Part shown: piece by piece, positions 1 through 10,053 of the stretch
Layout of the letters: each line of letters starts with the position of its first letter
Position numbering within the stretch: position 1 is the stretch's first letter
Assembly (NCBI RefSeq): GCF_014451325.2
Contig: NZ_JACSCH020000003.1
Location: forward strand, 639,567 to 703,566
Source of the DNA: Streptomyces sp. CB02980
GTDB taxonomy: Bacteria; Actinomycetota; Actinomycetes; Streptomycetales; Streptomycetaceae
Length of the DNA: 64,000 bases
Direction of reading: 5' to 3'
The notes under the pieces: generated by a model
The model's database searches: none
Seen by the model: the letters and a program-made list of their open reading frames with translations, nothing else
What the model was told of the DNA's origin: nothing
Position numbers and translations under genes: made by a program

Positions 1-816
1 GACGGGGACCTCGTGATGGTGGCGAGCGACCGCATGTCCGCGTACGACTGGGTGCTGCCCACCGAGATCCCCGACAAGGGCCGGGTCCTCACCCAGCTCT
101 CCCTGTGGTGGTTCGACCGGCTCTCCGACCTGGTCCCGCACCACGTGATCTCCACCGAGCTGCCGGCCGGCGCCCCCGCCGACTGGGCGGGCCGCACCAC
201 GGTCTGCAAGTCGCTGAACATGGTCCCGGTCGAGTGCGTGGCCCGCGGCTACCTCACCGGCTCCGGCCTCCTGGAGTACAACGAGTCCCGCACGGTCTGC
301 GGCCTCGAGCTCCCCGAGGGCCTCGCTGACGGCTCCGAGCTGCCCGCCCCGATCTTCACCCCGGCCACCAAGGCCGCGGTCGGCGACCACGACGAGAACG
401 TGTCGTACGAGGAGGTCGCCCGCCAGGTCGGCGCCGAGACGGCCGCGCTGCTGCGCGAGACGACCCTCGCCGTGTACGGCCGGGCCCGGGACATCGCCCG
501 CGAGCGCGGGATCATCCTCGCGGACACCAAGTTCGAGTTCGGTTTCGACGGGGAGACGCTCGTCCTCGGCGACGAGGTCCTGACCCCGGACTCCTCGCGC
601 TTCTGGCCGGCCGACCAGTGGGAGCCGGGCCGCGCCCAGCCCTCGTACGACAAGCAGTTCGTCCGGAACTGGCTGACCTCCCCGGCCTCCGGCTGGGACC
701 GCAAGAGCGAGCAGCCCCCGCCGCCGCTCCCGCAGGAGATCGTGGACGCGACGCGCGCCAAGTACCTGGAGGCGTACGAGCTGCTGACCGGCAAGTCCTG
801 GTCCGACAGCTTCTGA
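1..816 (+). CDS. purC: Phosphoribosylaminoimidazole-succinocarboxamide synthase (SAICAR synthase), 5'-truncated
   Basis: PurC joins aspartate to CAIR using ATP in de novo purine synthesis, in the cytoplasm. The reading frame is open from base 1 (DGDLVMVASDRMSAYDWVL), so roughly the first 25-30 residues, including the start, lie outside the window; 271 residues remain of about 300. The nucleotide-binding ASDRMSAYD segment and the GRTTVCKSLNMVPVECVARG block typical of the family are intact. It ends LLTGKSWSDSF and is followed by a strong hairpin at 888-916. It is the first of several purine genes here, but is separated from purSQL by a sensor/exporter locus and tRNA genes, so it is not in the same operon. 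Confidence 0.96.
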   Translation, partial: DGDLVMVASDRMSAYDWVLPTEIPDKGRVLTQLSLWWFDRLSDLVPHHVISTELPAGAPADWAGRTTVCKSLNMVPVECVARGYLTGSGLLEYNESRTVCGLELPEGLADGSELPAPIFTPATKAAVGDHDENVSYEEVARQVGAETAALLRETTLAVYGRARDIARERGIILADTKFEFGFDGETLVLGDEVLTPDSSRFWPADQWEPGRAQPSYDKQFVRNWLTSPASGWDRKSEQPPPPLPQEIVDATRAKYLEAYELLTGKSWSDSF

Positions 817-887
817 GGTCCCCGGCCCCCGGCCCCCGGCCCCGGCCCTCGGCACTTGTGCCGGGGGCCACGCCTCGGGACACGAGA

Positions 888-916
888 AAGCCCCCGGTCG
901 ATTCGACCGGGGGCTT
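888..916. terminator. Bidirectional hairpin terminator between purC and tRNA-Gly
   Basis: There is a 14-bp perfect stem (888-901 with 903-916) with almost no loop. It lies between the plus-strand purC and the minus-strand tRNA-Gly, so it can end both transcripts. Confidence 0.75.
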
Positions 917-924
917 CTTCATGG

Positions 925-997
925 AGCGGACGACGAGATTCGAACTCGCGACCCTCACCTTGGCAAGGTGATGCTCTACCAACTGAGCCACGTCCGC
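925..997 (-). tRNA. tRNA-Gly(GCC)
   Basis: The minus strand folds as a 73-nt cloverleaf. The acceptor stem is GCGGACG/CGTCCGC with discriminator T, there is a GTTCGAATC T-loop, and the anticodon loop is TTGCCAA with anticodon GCC. No CCA is encoded. It is identical to the copy at 5107-5179. Confidence 0.97.
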
Positions 998-1019
998 ATG
1001 CGCCGTAGCGCGGAGCCAA

Positions 1020-1682
1020 CTATACCCATCCTTTCGCCTGTGCGAGACGCACTGCCGTATGCCGGTTCTCGGCACCGAGTTTCGCGGCGGCCGAGGAGAG
1101 GTAGTTGCGGACGGTTCCGGGGGAGAGCGAGGCACGCCTGGCGATCTCCGCGACGGGTGCCCCGTCGGCGGAGAACTCGAGTACTTCGGCCTCCCGCGCG
1201 GTCAGCGGGGAGTCCCCGGCGGCGATGGCGTCGGCCGCCAACTCCGGGTCCACGTAACGGTTTCCGGCGTGCACGGTACGGATGATCTCGGCGAGCCGCT
1301 GGGCGCTGACGGTCTTCGGGACGAAGCCGCGGACACCGGCCGAGAGGGCCCGCTTGAGGTGCCCGGGACGGCCGTGACCGGTCACGATCATTGTGCGGCA
1401 GTCGGGCAGTTCGTCCCGTAGGACTGTGGCGACCCTCACACCGTCGGCACCCGGCATCTGCAGATCGAGCACGGCGACGTCGGGACGATGGGCGCGGGCC
1501 ATGGCGAGCGCCTCGGGCCCGGTCGCGGCCTCGGCGACGACGACGAGATCGTCTTCGAGGCCGAGCAGCGCGGCGACCGCACCACGGATCAGATGCTCGT
1601 CGTCGGCGAGCAGCACGCGCACGGGTACGGGCAGGGGTACGGGCGCAGGCACGGGTGCGGGCACGGCTCCAAGCGTGTTCAT
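1020..1682 (-). CDS. LuxR/NarL-family response regulator
   Basis: This 220-residue protein is a two-domain response regulator. The receiver domain covers about residues 21-137, with the acidic pair D27/D28 and the phosphoacceptor D73 in VLDLQMPG. The C-terminal LuxR-type helix-turn-helix begins SPLTAREAEVLEF and continues SPGTVRNYLSSAAAKLGAENR. Its start codon overlaps the stop of the upstream kinase gene (ATGA at 1679-1682), so the pair is translationally coupled. The N-terminus carries a short Val-Pro-Ala/Leu-Pro repeat (residues 7-22) that may be dispensable; the true domain begins near residue 21. Kinase, regulator and ABC exporter together resemble DesK/DesR-like modules that sense envelope stress or drugs and switch on a pump. 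The signal is unknown. Confidence 0.9.
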   Translation of the reverse strand: MNTLGAVPAPVPAPVPLPVPVRVLLADDEHLIRGAVAALLGLEDDLVVVAEAATGPEALAMARAHRPDVAVLDLQMPGADGVRVATVLRDELPDCRTMIVTGHGRPGHLKRALSAGVRGFVPKTVSAQRLAEIIRTVHAGNRYVDPELAADAIAAGDSPLTAREAEVLEFSADGAPVAEIARRASLSPGTVRNYLSSAAAKLGAENRHTAVRLAQAKGWV

Positions 1683-3094
1683 CGCCGGACCCCCGCCCGG
1701 GTCACCGGAATCCGGGCCGTCACGAGGAACGTACCGCCGTCGCCCGGCCCCGCGTCGAGCGTCCCGCCGACGGCGGCGAGCCGCTCCCGCAGCCCGACGA
1801 GCCCCGAACCGCCGGGACCGGGGTCCGAACCGCCGGCACCGGCGCCCGAACCGCCGGCATCGGCGCCCGAACCGCCGGCATCGGCGCCCGAACCGCCGGG
1901 ACCGCCACCCGAACCGCCGTCACCCGCGCCCGAACCGCCGGGACCGCCACCCGAACCGCCGGCACCACCACCCGAACCGCCGGCACCACCGCCGGACCCA
2001 CCCCCGCCCCCCGTTCCCGCCCGTACGCCGTCGTTCTCCACCGTCAGCAGCACCGTGCCCTCCTCCTCCCGCACGGCGATGGCGCAGCGCCGCGCGTCCC
2101 CGTGTCGCAGTACGTTCGTCGTGGTCTCCCGGACCACCCACCCGAGCGCCGCCTGGACCTCGTCGGGCAGGCCGAGCGCCGGCCCCGGGGAGTCGACGGC
2201 GCATTCGATCCCGGCCGCGTCGAGCACGCCCCGCGCGCCCTCCAGCTCCACCCGCAGGTCCGCCTCGCGGTAGCCGCGGACGACGTCCCGTACCTCCCGC
2301 TGGGACTCCTGCGCGATGCGCTGCACCTCGATCATCTGGTCGACGGCCTCGGGGCGTTCGCGCCGCGCGAGCCGGACGGCGAGCTCGCTCTTGAGGGCGA
2401 TCACGGAGAGGTTCCGGCCGAGGATGTCGTGCAGGTCGCGCCCGAAGCGCAGCCGTTCCTCGGCGACCGCGAGCCTGGCCTGCACGTCGCGTGCCTCCCG
2501 CAGTTCGAAGACGACGCCGAGCACCCAGAGCGAGAGGCGGACGGTGACGGCGAGCCAGCCGGTGATGAAGACGACGCTGATCACGGTCGTGAGGCTCTGC
2601 ACCGTGTCCCGTTCGGTGAGCGGTACGAGGATCAGGAGCGCCCCGGCGAGCAGGGCATGGTGCAGGGCGACGATCCGGCGGGGAAGGATCAGGCAGTGCC
2701 CGGCGAGGAAGGGTACGAGTGCCGCCCCGAGCATCCCGGGGAGCGCGCCGACCAGGTCGGCGGTGGCCGCTTCGAGGAGGACGGCTCCGGCGACCGCGGC
2801 CGTGGCCGCCGCGGCGGGAAGCACCTCGCGCGGCGGGAGCACGGTGCCGGGCCTGAGGTAGGCGTCCATGGCGCGGTGCAGGAAACGGTGGCAGAGCACC
2901 CCGTTGGCGAGGTTGAGCAGCGGGGCGACGACGACGAGGAGGAGCGGGGCCTCGTGCCGGATCGGCCGGATCAGGAGCAGGAGGCCGAGCACGAGGACGG
3001 CGGCCCACAGCAGCATGTACGCGGTGACGCGGGTGTAGAGGTCGACCTTGGCCAGGCCGCTCCGGCCGTTCCAGCTCTTCACGGGCCTCTTCAC
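1679..3094 (-). CDS. DesK/NarL-type sensor histidine kinase with a Gly-rich repeat insertion
   Basis: This is a membrane sensor kinase of the HisKA_3 family. Several hydrophobic segments form the N-terminal half (TRVTAYMLLWAAVLVLGLLL and following). The dimerisation/phosphotransfer helix contains the phosphohistidine in RDLHDILGRNLSVIALKSE. The HATPase domain shows the N-box-like VVRETTTNVLRHG and VENDG, then GLVGLRERLAAVGG. Between the last two blocks sit about 65 residues of GGSGxxx heptad repeats, where relatives have only a short ATP lid. I chose the GTG at 3094 (471 aa) because GAGAGG lies about 13 nt upstream; an ATG at 3160 would give 493 aa and overlap the upstream permease gene. It is coupled to the regulator by a 4-nt overlap. 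Confidence 0.88.
   Translation of the reverse strand: MKRPVKSWNGRSGLAKVDLYTRVTAYMLLWAAVLVLGLLLLIRPIRHEAPLLLVVVAPLLNLANGVLCHRFLHRAMDAYLRPGTVLPPREVLPAAAATAAVAGAVLLEAATADLVGALPGMLGAALVPFLAGHCLILPRRIVALHHALLAGALLILVPLTERDTVQSLTTVISVVFITGWLAVTVRLSLWVLGVVFELREARDVQARLAVAEERLRFGRDLHDILGRNLSVIALKSELAVRLARRERPEAVDQMIEVQRIAQESQREVRDVVRGYREADLRVELEGARGVLDAAGIECAVDSPGPALGLPDEVQAALGWVVRETTTNVLRHGDARRCAIAVREEEGTVLLTVENDGVRAGTGGGGGSGGGAGGSGGGAGGSGGGPGGSGAGDGGSGGGPGGSGADAGGSGADAGGSGAGAGGSDPGPGGSGLVGLRERLAAVGGTLDAGPGDGGTFLVTARIPVTRAGVRR
1805..2014 (-). repeat. 21-bp tandem repeats encoding GGSGxxx heptads inside the kinase
   Basis: About nine imperfect in-frame copies of a 21-bp unit (core CCGAACCGCCGG on the plus strand) encode GGSGGGA, GGSGADA, GGSGAGA and similar heptads within the HATPase domain. 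The length is a multiple of three, so the reading frame is kept. Confidence 0.85.
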
Positions 3095-3132
3095 GGGCGC
3101 AGGTCCGTCCTCTCGGTGTCGCGCCGGGTTCC

Positions 3133-4002
3133 TCAGCGCCGGGGCTCCCAGCGGAACCACCGCTGGACAGCAAACACCGAGACCACGATCCAGGCCACCG
3201 TGACCGCCGCCGCGCCCAGCAGGTCTCCCGCTTCCACGCCGCCCGACCAGCCGGCGCGTACGAGCGTCATGACCCCGGTCACCGGCAGCAGTTCGCAGAC
3301 GGACGCGAGCCCGTCGGGAAGCACCGAGAGGGGGACGAAGAGCCCGGAGCCGAGGGAGGAGATCAGGACCAGCGGCAGCGCGGTGAGCTGGGCGCTCTCG
3401 GGTGTGCGGGTGACGGCCGAGGTGGCCGCGGCGACGGTGGTGAGCAGGACGGTGCCGAGGACGACGGCTGCGAGGAGCAGGTCGGGGCGGGCGGGTGCGG
3501 GCAGGTCGAGGACGGCGATGCCGCCGATGGTCAGGACGGCGCTCTGAGCGAGGGCGAGGGTGGCGGCCGGCAGTGCGATCCCGGTCAGGATCTCGGGGTC
3601 GGTCGGCTCTCCGGTGCGCAGCCGCTTGAGGACGAGGGCTTCGCGGCGGGCGACGAACGCGGCGACGAGGTTGCTGTAGACGCCGATGAGGAGGGCCATG
3701 CCGATGGCGCCGGTCACGGCGACCTCGGCGATGGTCGTGCCGGCCTTGCCGAGGTCGACGTCCTGGAGGGAGCTGCGGACCGCTCCCACCGTGAGGAGGG
3801 GGACGAGAAGTGCGCCGAAGAGCGCGGTGCGGTTGCGGACGAGGAGCGTGAGCTCGGCCCGCCCGAGCGCGACGAGCCGCCTGCGGGAGGGGAGTCGCGT
3901 GCGTGAGGGGTTCGGCGTACCCGAAGGGTTCGGCGTACGGGAGGACAGGGGCGTACGGGAGGACAGCGGCGTGCGCGAGGGGAGCTGGGCGGGGGAACTC
4001 AT
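3133..4002 (-). CDS. ABC-2 type transporter permease
   Basis: This 289-residue membrane protein is the permease half of a drug/daunorubicin-type exporter. After an unusual N-terminal tract of SRTPLSSRTP-like repeats (about 35 residues) comes RAELTLLVRNRTALFGALLVPLLTV and about six membrane segments. The GSGLFVPLSVLPDGL stretch is typical of ABC2_membrane proteins. Its ATG overlaps the TGA of the ATPase gene (3999-4002), so the two subunits are co-translated. A longer open frame up to 5010 exists but only shadows the ATPase gene. Confidence 0.9.
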   Translation of the reverse strand: MSSPAQLPSRTPLSSRTPLSSRTPNPSGTPNPSRTRLPSRRRLVALGRAELTLLVRNRTALFGALLVPLLTVGAVRSSLQDVDLGKAGTTIAEVAVTGAIGMALLIGVYSNLVAAFVARREALVLKRLRTGEPTDPEILTGIALPAATLALAQSAVLTIGGIAVLDLPAPARPDLLLAAVVLGTVLLTTVAAATSAVTRTPESAQLTALPLVLISSLGSGLFVPLSVLPDGLASVCELLPVTGVMTLVRAGWSGGVEAGDLLGAAAVTVAWIVVSVFAVQRWFRWEPRR

Positions 4003-4958
4003 CGAACGGCCTCCGGTTCCGGGGTCCGGGCTTCTGTCACGGTGTCCGCCGCGGCGGCGATGTCGAGGAAGGCCTCTTCGAGCGAGGCGGAGCGGGCGTC
4101 GAGCCCGTCGAGCCGTACGCCCTCGTCCCGGGCCCAGCCGAGCAGCGCGGCGAGGTCGTCCTGGAGGGATTCGGTACGGATCTCCACCCGCCCCTCGTCC
4201 TCGGCGGCCCGCAGCCCCAGCGGGAGCCGGGCGGCGGGGACGCCGGCGGGGAGGGTGAAGCGGATGCGGGCGGGCCGGGCAGCGGTGACCTCGGCCGGGG
4301 TGCCGGAGAGCACGATCTGCCCGCGGTGCATGATCGCGAGCCGGTCGGCGAGGGCTTCGGCCTCCTCCAGGTAGTGGGTGGTGAGCAGCACGGTGGTGCC
4401 GCCGTCGCGCAGGGCGCGGACGAGTTCCCAGGTGTCGCGGCGGCCCTCGGCGTCGAGGCCGGTGGTGGGTTCGTCGAGGAAGAGGACCTCGGGGCGGCCG
4501 AGGAGGGCGAGGGCGAGGTCGAGCCGGCGTCGTTCGCCGCCGGACAGCTGCTTGACCCGTACGTCCTCGCGCCCGGTGAGGCCGGTGGCGTCGAGCGCTT
4601 CGGCGGCGGGGCGGGCGTGGGTGGTGCAGTCTGCCCACATCCGTACGGTTTCGGCCACGGTCAGTTCGGAGGGGAAGCCGCCCTCCTGGAGCATCACGCC
4701 GATCCGGGGGCGGACGGCGGCCCGTTCGCGGTACGGGTCGTGGCCGAGGACGCGGGCGGTGCCGGCGCTCGGGACGGCGAGGCCTTCGAGGAGTTCGACG
4801 GTGGAGGTCTTCCCGGCGCCGTTGGTGCCGAGGAGGGCGAAGATCTCGCCGCGCGGGACGGTGAAGGAGATGCCGCGGACGGCCTCGAAGTCGCCGGAGT
4901 AGCCGCGGCGTAGGCCTTCCGCCTCGATCGCGGGGGTCACGTGGGTCGCGTGGGTCAT
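3999..4958 (-). CDS. ABC transporter ATP-binding protein (drug-exporter type)
   Basis: This 319-residue ATPase powers the adjoining ABC-2 permease. It shows Walker A GTNGAGKTS, a Q-loop region MLQEGGFPSELTV, signature LSGGERRRLDLAL, Walker B VLFLDEPTTGLD and the switch histidine in LLTTHYLEEAE. The C-terminal roughly 80 residues form the extension found in DrrA/NatA-like exporters (SASLEEAFLDI). It is the first gene of a four-gene minus-strand unit running ATPase, permease, kinase, regulator, which suggests the two-component system controls its own exporter. Confidence 0.92.
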   Translation of the reverse strand: MTHATHVTPAIEAEGLRRGYSGDFEAVRGISFTVPRGEIFALLGTNGAGKTSTVELLEGLAVPSAGTARVLGHDPYRERAAVRPRIGVMLQEGGFPSELTVAETVRMWADCTTHARPAAEALDATGLTGREDVRVKQLSGGERRRLDLALALLGRPEVLFLDEPTTGLDAEGRRDTWELVRALRDGGTTVLLTTHYLEEAEALADRLAIMHRGQIVLSGTPAEVTAARPARIRFTLPAGVPAARLPLGLRAAEDEGRVEIRTESLQDDLAALLGWARDEGVRLDGLDARSASLEEAFLDIAAAADTVTEARTPEPEAVR

Positions 4959-5066
4959 GTGTCCAGGCTTCCGGCGGCGCGGGCCGTCCGGCAGTGCGCG
5001 CTGTCACCACCCGCTTCTGACAAATGTCATGGGGGCGGCGGGAGTCGGGAGCGCTCGGGGATACGC

Positions 5067-5100
5067 CGAAGGCCCCGGTTCCAGAGAACCGGGGCCTTCG
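5067..5100. terminator. Hairpin terminator downstream of tRNA-Gly(GCC)
   Basis: A 14-bp perfect stem (5067-5080 with 5087-5100) and a 6-nt loop lie directly 3' of the minus-strand tRNA-Gly, as at the first copy of this tRNA. Confidence 0.75.
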
Positions 5101-5106
5101 ATCTGG

Positions 5107-5179
5107 AGCGGACGACGAGATTCGAACTCGCGACCCTCACCTTGGCAAGGTGATGCTCTACCAACTGAGCCACGTCCGC
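5107..5179 (-). tRNA. tRNA-Gly(GCC), second copy
   Basis: The 73-nt cloverleaf on the minus strand is identical to the tRNA at 925-997, with anticodon GCC and acceptor GCGGACG/CGTCCGC. It lies 81 nt downstream of tRNA-Gly(TCC) on the same strand and is probably co-transcribed with it. Confidence 0.97.
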
Positions 5180-5260
5180 ATTTGCTGCCGCTCAGCTTTC
5201 ACTGGGCGGTGCGAGCACCACTCTACCTGATGCACCGGAGTGCTTGGTCTTGCGATGCAG

Positions 5261-5332
5261 AGCGGGTGACAGGAATTGCACACTGCGCCTTCCCCCTGGA
5301 AGGGGGATGTTCTGCTACTGAACTACACCCGC
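5261..5332 (-). tRNA. tRNA-Gly(TCC)
   Basis: A 72-nt cloverleaf on the minus strand has acceptor GCGGGTG/CACCCGC, anticodon loop CTTCCAG (anticodon TCC) and T-arm GTGCAATTC. It heads a two-tRNA glycine cluster. Confidence 0.95.
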
Positions 5333-5455
5333 ACGCTGCGTGAGGTGGGGCTTTGCGGCCTCGCCCCTCGGCGTGTTCCAGACTTTAGCGGATCATGGGG
5401 GGTGCAATGCAAATCGGCTCGCCCCGCCGCGTCGGCGGCCGGGGGCCCGGTCCGC

Positions 5456-5797
5456 TCAACTCGCGGCGCGGAAGGCCTCGTAGACCCGCTTCGGGATCCG
5501 GCCGCGGGCGGGCACCTCCATCTTGTTGGACTGCGCCCAGGCGCGGACCGCCGCCGGGTCGGGGGCGAGGGAGGTGTGGGTGTACGACTCCAGGGAGGCG
5601 CTCCGGCCGGTCACGGCCTTCGCCGGCAACTTGCGCCCGGCGGCGAGGTACGGGGCGAGTGCCTTGCGGAGTTTCTTTGCATTGGCAGCATTCAGGTCGA
5701 TCTCGTACATCTTCCCGTCGAGGCCGAACGCGACCGTTTCAGCCGCTTCTCCGCCGTCCATGTCGTCGGAGATTGTGACCACCACACGCTGAGCCAC
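5456..5797 (-). CDS. lsr2: Lsr2-family nucleoid-associated protein
   Basis: Lsr2 is the actinobacterial H-NS analogue. It binds AT-rich DNA and silences foreign and specialised-metabolite genes. The 113-residue protein has the N-terminal dimerisation domain (AQRVVVTISDDMDGGEAAETVAFGLDGKMYEIDL) and the C-terminal DNA-binding domain with the AT-hook-like RGR of PARGRIPKRVYEAF. I chose the GTG at 5797 because AGGAAAGGA lies just upstream and because known Lsr2 proteins begin MAQ; longer frames are not supported. The linker carries no basic Gly-rich tract, which makes it a shorter form. A GC hairpin lies in the leader near 5829-5854. Confidence 0.93.
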   Translation of the reverse strand: MAQRVVVTISDDMDGGEAAETVAFGLDGKMYEIDLNAANAKKLRKALAPYLAAGRKLPAKAVTGRSASLESYTHTSLAPDPAAVRAWAQSNKMEVPARGRIPKRVYEAFRAAS

Positions 5798-6163
5798 GGA
5801 TATCGGTCCTTTCCTGCGGCCGGCGCCGCAGAGGGGGCGCTTGTGGCGCCTCTGACGTGCGGCGATGCCGACCGTACGGCTGTGCCGCGACAATGCTGAT
5901 TTCTTCTCGATTCCTTTGTACAGCGGTGGGCGTCGCATTGTGAAGCCCTGGCAATTGTTTCCGCGTGTCCCGGTGCAATGAGGTCCGCAATATTTCACTC
6001 GAATTTTGCGTGGGTGTGCTCGGGCGGGGGCATGGGCTGTGATCCCTGGTGGGGCGGCGCCGTGGCCTGGCTTTTGTAGGATCCTTCAGATCTCTACCCG
6101 CGTAGAATTTGGAGACAGGTACGCTGAGGGAACCGCCCACGCAACACACCACCGGGAGTGCCA
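5798..6163. promoter_or_regulatory. Divergent promoter region between lsr2 and purS
   Basis: This 366-bp region is less GC-rich than its surroundings. It holds the lsr2 leader hairpin (about 5829-5854) on one side and a plausible purS -10 box TAGAAT at 6103-6108 on the other. I see no convincing gene or purine riboswitch. Confidence 0.45.
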
Positions 6164-6409
6164 GTGGCACGCGTCGTAGTCGACGTCATGCTCAAGCCGG
6201 AGATCCTCGACCCTCAGGGGCAGGCGGTGCAGCGTGCACTGCCCCGCCTGGGATTCGCCGGAATCGCCGACGTCCGTCAGGGGAAGCGTTTCGAGCTGGA
6301 GGTGGAGGGACCGGTCGACGACGCCGCTCTCGCCCGCATCCATGAGATGGCCGAAACCTTCCTTGCCAACACTGTGATCGAAGACTTCATCGTGAAGGTG
6401 GAGTCGTGA
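6164..6409 (+). CDS. purS: Phosphoribosylformylglycinamidine synthase subunit PurS
   Basis: PurS is the small bridging subunit of the three-part FGAM synthase, which channels ammonia from PurQ to PurL. The 81 residues start [21 protein letters not shown] and contain [11 protein letters not shown], both typical. I chose the GTG at 6164 because GGGAG ends 5 nt upstream and relatives start [10 protein letters not shown]; a GTG two codons earlier has no usable ribosome-binding site. The stop overlaps the purQ start (GTGA, 6406-6409). Confidence 0.95.
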   Translation: MARVVVDVMLKPEILDPQGQAVQRALPRLGFAGIADVRQGKRFELEVEGPVDDAALARIHEMAETFLANTVIEDFIVKVES

Positions 6410-7085
6410 CCGCACGCATCGGCGTCGTCACGTTCCCCGGAACGCTCGACGACCAGGACGCGCTGCGTGCCGCCCGCCTCGCGGGCGCCGAACCCGTATC
6501 GCTCTGGCACCGCGACAAGGACCTCAAGCAGGTCGACGCCGTGGTCCTGGCCGGCGGTTTCTCCTACGGCGACTACCTGCGGGCCGGAGCCATCTCCCGC
6601 TTCTCGCCGGTGATGGAGACGATCATCGAGCAGGCGAAGGCGGGCATGCCCGTCCTCGGTATCTGCAACGGCTTCCAGATCCTCACCGAGGCCCATCTGC
6701 TGCCGGGCGCGATGCTGCGCAACAACCACCTCCACTTCATCTGCCGCGACCAGAAGCTGCGGGTGGAGAACGCGGAGACCGCCTGGACCTCGGACTACAC
6801 CGAGGGCCAGGAGATCGAGGTCCCGCTCAAGAACATGGACGGCCGGTACGTCGCCGACGAGCGGGTGCTCGACGAGCTGGAGGCCGAGGGGCGGGTCGCC
6901 TTCCGCTACCTGGACGTCAACCCCAACGGCTCGCTGCGTGACATCGCGGGCATCACCAACGCCGCGGGCAACGTGGTCGGCCTCATGCCGCACCCCGAGC
7001 ACGCCGTCGAGCCGCTCATCGGCACCGGCAAGACGGACGGCCTCGGTTTCTTCACCTCGATCCTCAAGAAGCTGGTCAACGCCTG

Positions 7086-7086
<1 letters not shown>
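6406..7086 (+). CDS. purQ: Phosphoribosylformylglycinamidine synthase subunit PurQ (glutaminase)
   Basis: PurQ is a class I glutamine amidotransferase that releases ammonia from glutamine for FGAM synthesis. The nucleophile is C87 in [12 protein letters not shown], and the catalytic His/Glu are H196 and E198 in MPHPEH. At 226 residues it is of normal length. It starts at a GTG overlapping purS and its TGA overlaps the purL ATG, so purS-purQ-purL are translated as one coupled unit. Confidence 0.97.
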
Positions 7087-9335
<2,249 letters not shown>

Positions 9336-9350
9336 TACGGAGCATCGGGG

Positions 9351-9388
9351 AAGCCCCCGTCCGGACCGGAAGGTCCTGGCGGGGGCTT
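9351..9388 (+). terminator. Terminator of the purSQL operon
   Basis: AAGCCCCCG at 9351-9359 pairs with CGGGGGCTT at 9380-9388. An inner GGACC/GGTCC pair closes on a GGAA loop. It lies 15 nt after the purL stop. Confidence 0.8.
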
Positions 9389-9407
9389 TCGCGTTTCCCC
9401 CTTGCGG

Positions 9408-9431
9408 GAGATTACGTAATTACGTAATCTC
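9408..9431. promoter_or_regulatory. Perfect 24-bp palindrome, probable ArsR operator
   Basis: A 24-bp perfect inverted repeat contains two overlapping copies of ATTACGTAAT (9411-9420 and 9419-9428). It ends 6 nt before the ATG of the ArsR-like gene at 9438. No Shine-Dalgarno sequence lies between, so the transcript is probably leaderless and the operator sits on the core promoter. Confidence 0.75.
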
Positions 9432-9437
9432 GACGGC

Positions 9438-10022
9438 ATGGAGCTGGAAGAGCGGGTCGCCGCGCTGGAACGGCGTCTGGCAGCCCTGGAGAACGCGGCC
9501 GGAAGCACGGCCGGAAGCACGGCCGGAAGCGCGGGACGCGCGGCCGACAGTGCGGCCGACACCGCGGCCGCGGAGCGCCCCGCGCCCGAGGTCACCGACA
9601 GCCCGCTCTGGGCCCTCGAAAGCCTCAAGGCGCAGCTCGCGGCGGACCCGGGAGACCGGGGCGAGGACGGCGCCGTGGTCTTCACGGGGACGGTCAGGCT
9701 GCCGACCGAGGAGCGGTACGAGTGGCAGCTCGGCGCCTTCACCGGGCAGCTGTTCGAGGAGGACTGGGCGGACGCCGCCGAGTCCTTCGCCTCGCTCGGC
9801 CATCCCGTACGGCTCCGCCTGCTGCGGGAGATCCTCGGAGGCCGGCGCACCGCCGCCGAACTGGCGGAGCTCGAAGAGACCGGTACGACCGGCCAGATCT
9901 ACCACCACCTGCGCCAGCTGACCGGCGCGGGCTGGCTCAGGACCGTCGGACGCGGTCGCTACGAGGTCCCCGGGGCCCGGGTCGTCCCGCTCCTGGTGGT
10001 CCTCACCGCGGCCCGCCCGTAA
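9438..10022 (+). CDS. ArsR-like winged-helix transcriptional regulator
   Basis: This 194-residue protein begins with a short coiled-coil (MELEERVAALERRLAALE) and an Ala/Gly/Ser-rich linker. A middle domain of unknown role follows (residues about 55-110, DGAVVFTGTVRLPTEERYEWQLG). The C-terminal winged helix-turn-helix reads ASLGHPVRLRLLREILGGRRTAAELAEL followed by TTGQIYHHLRQLTGAGWL. No metal-binding CxC is present, so a metal sensor is unlikely. The palindrome immediately upstream suggests autorepression. Thirty-one nt downstream begins a membrane peptidase gene, the likely regulated partner. Confidence 0.85.
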   Translation: MELEERVAALERRLAALENAAGSTAGSTAGSAGRAADSAADTAAAERPAPEVTDSPLWALESLKAQLAADPGDRGEDGAVVFTGTVRLPTEERYEWQLGAFTGQLFEEDWADAAESFASLGHPVRLRLLREILGGRRTAAELAELEETGTTGQIYHHLRQLTGAGWLRTVGRGRYEVPGARVVPLLVVLTAARP

Positions 10023-10053
10023 CCGACACCACGAATCCTGAGGGGGAATCCGG

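Noticed and set aside
1391..3547. A 718-codon plus-strand open frame over the histidine kinase
   Set aside because: It contains only repeat-derived low-complexity sequence. The minus-strand kinase has full catalytic motifs.
5798..6163. Purine riboswitch ahead of purS
   Set aside because: None of the conserved purine-aptamer loops can be found.
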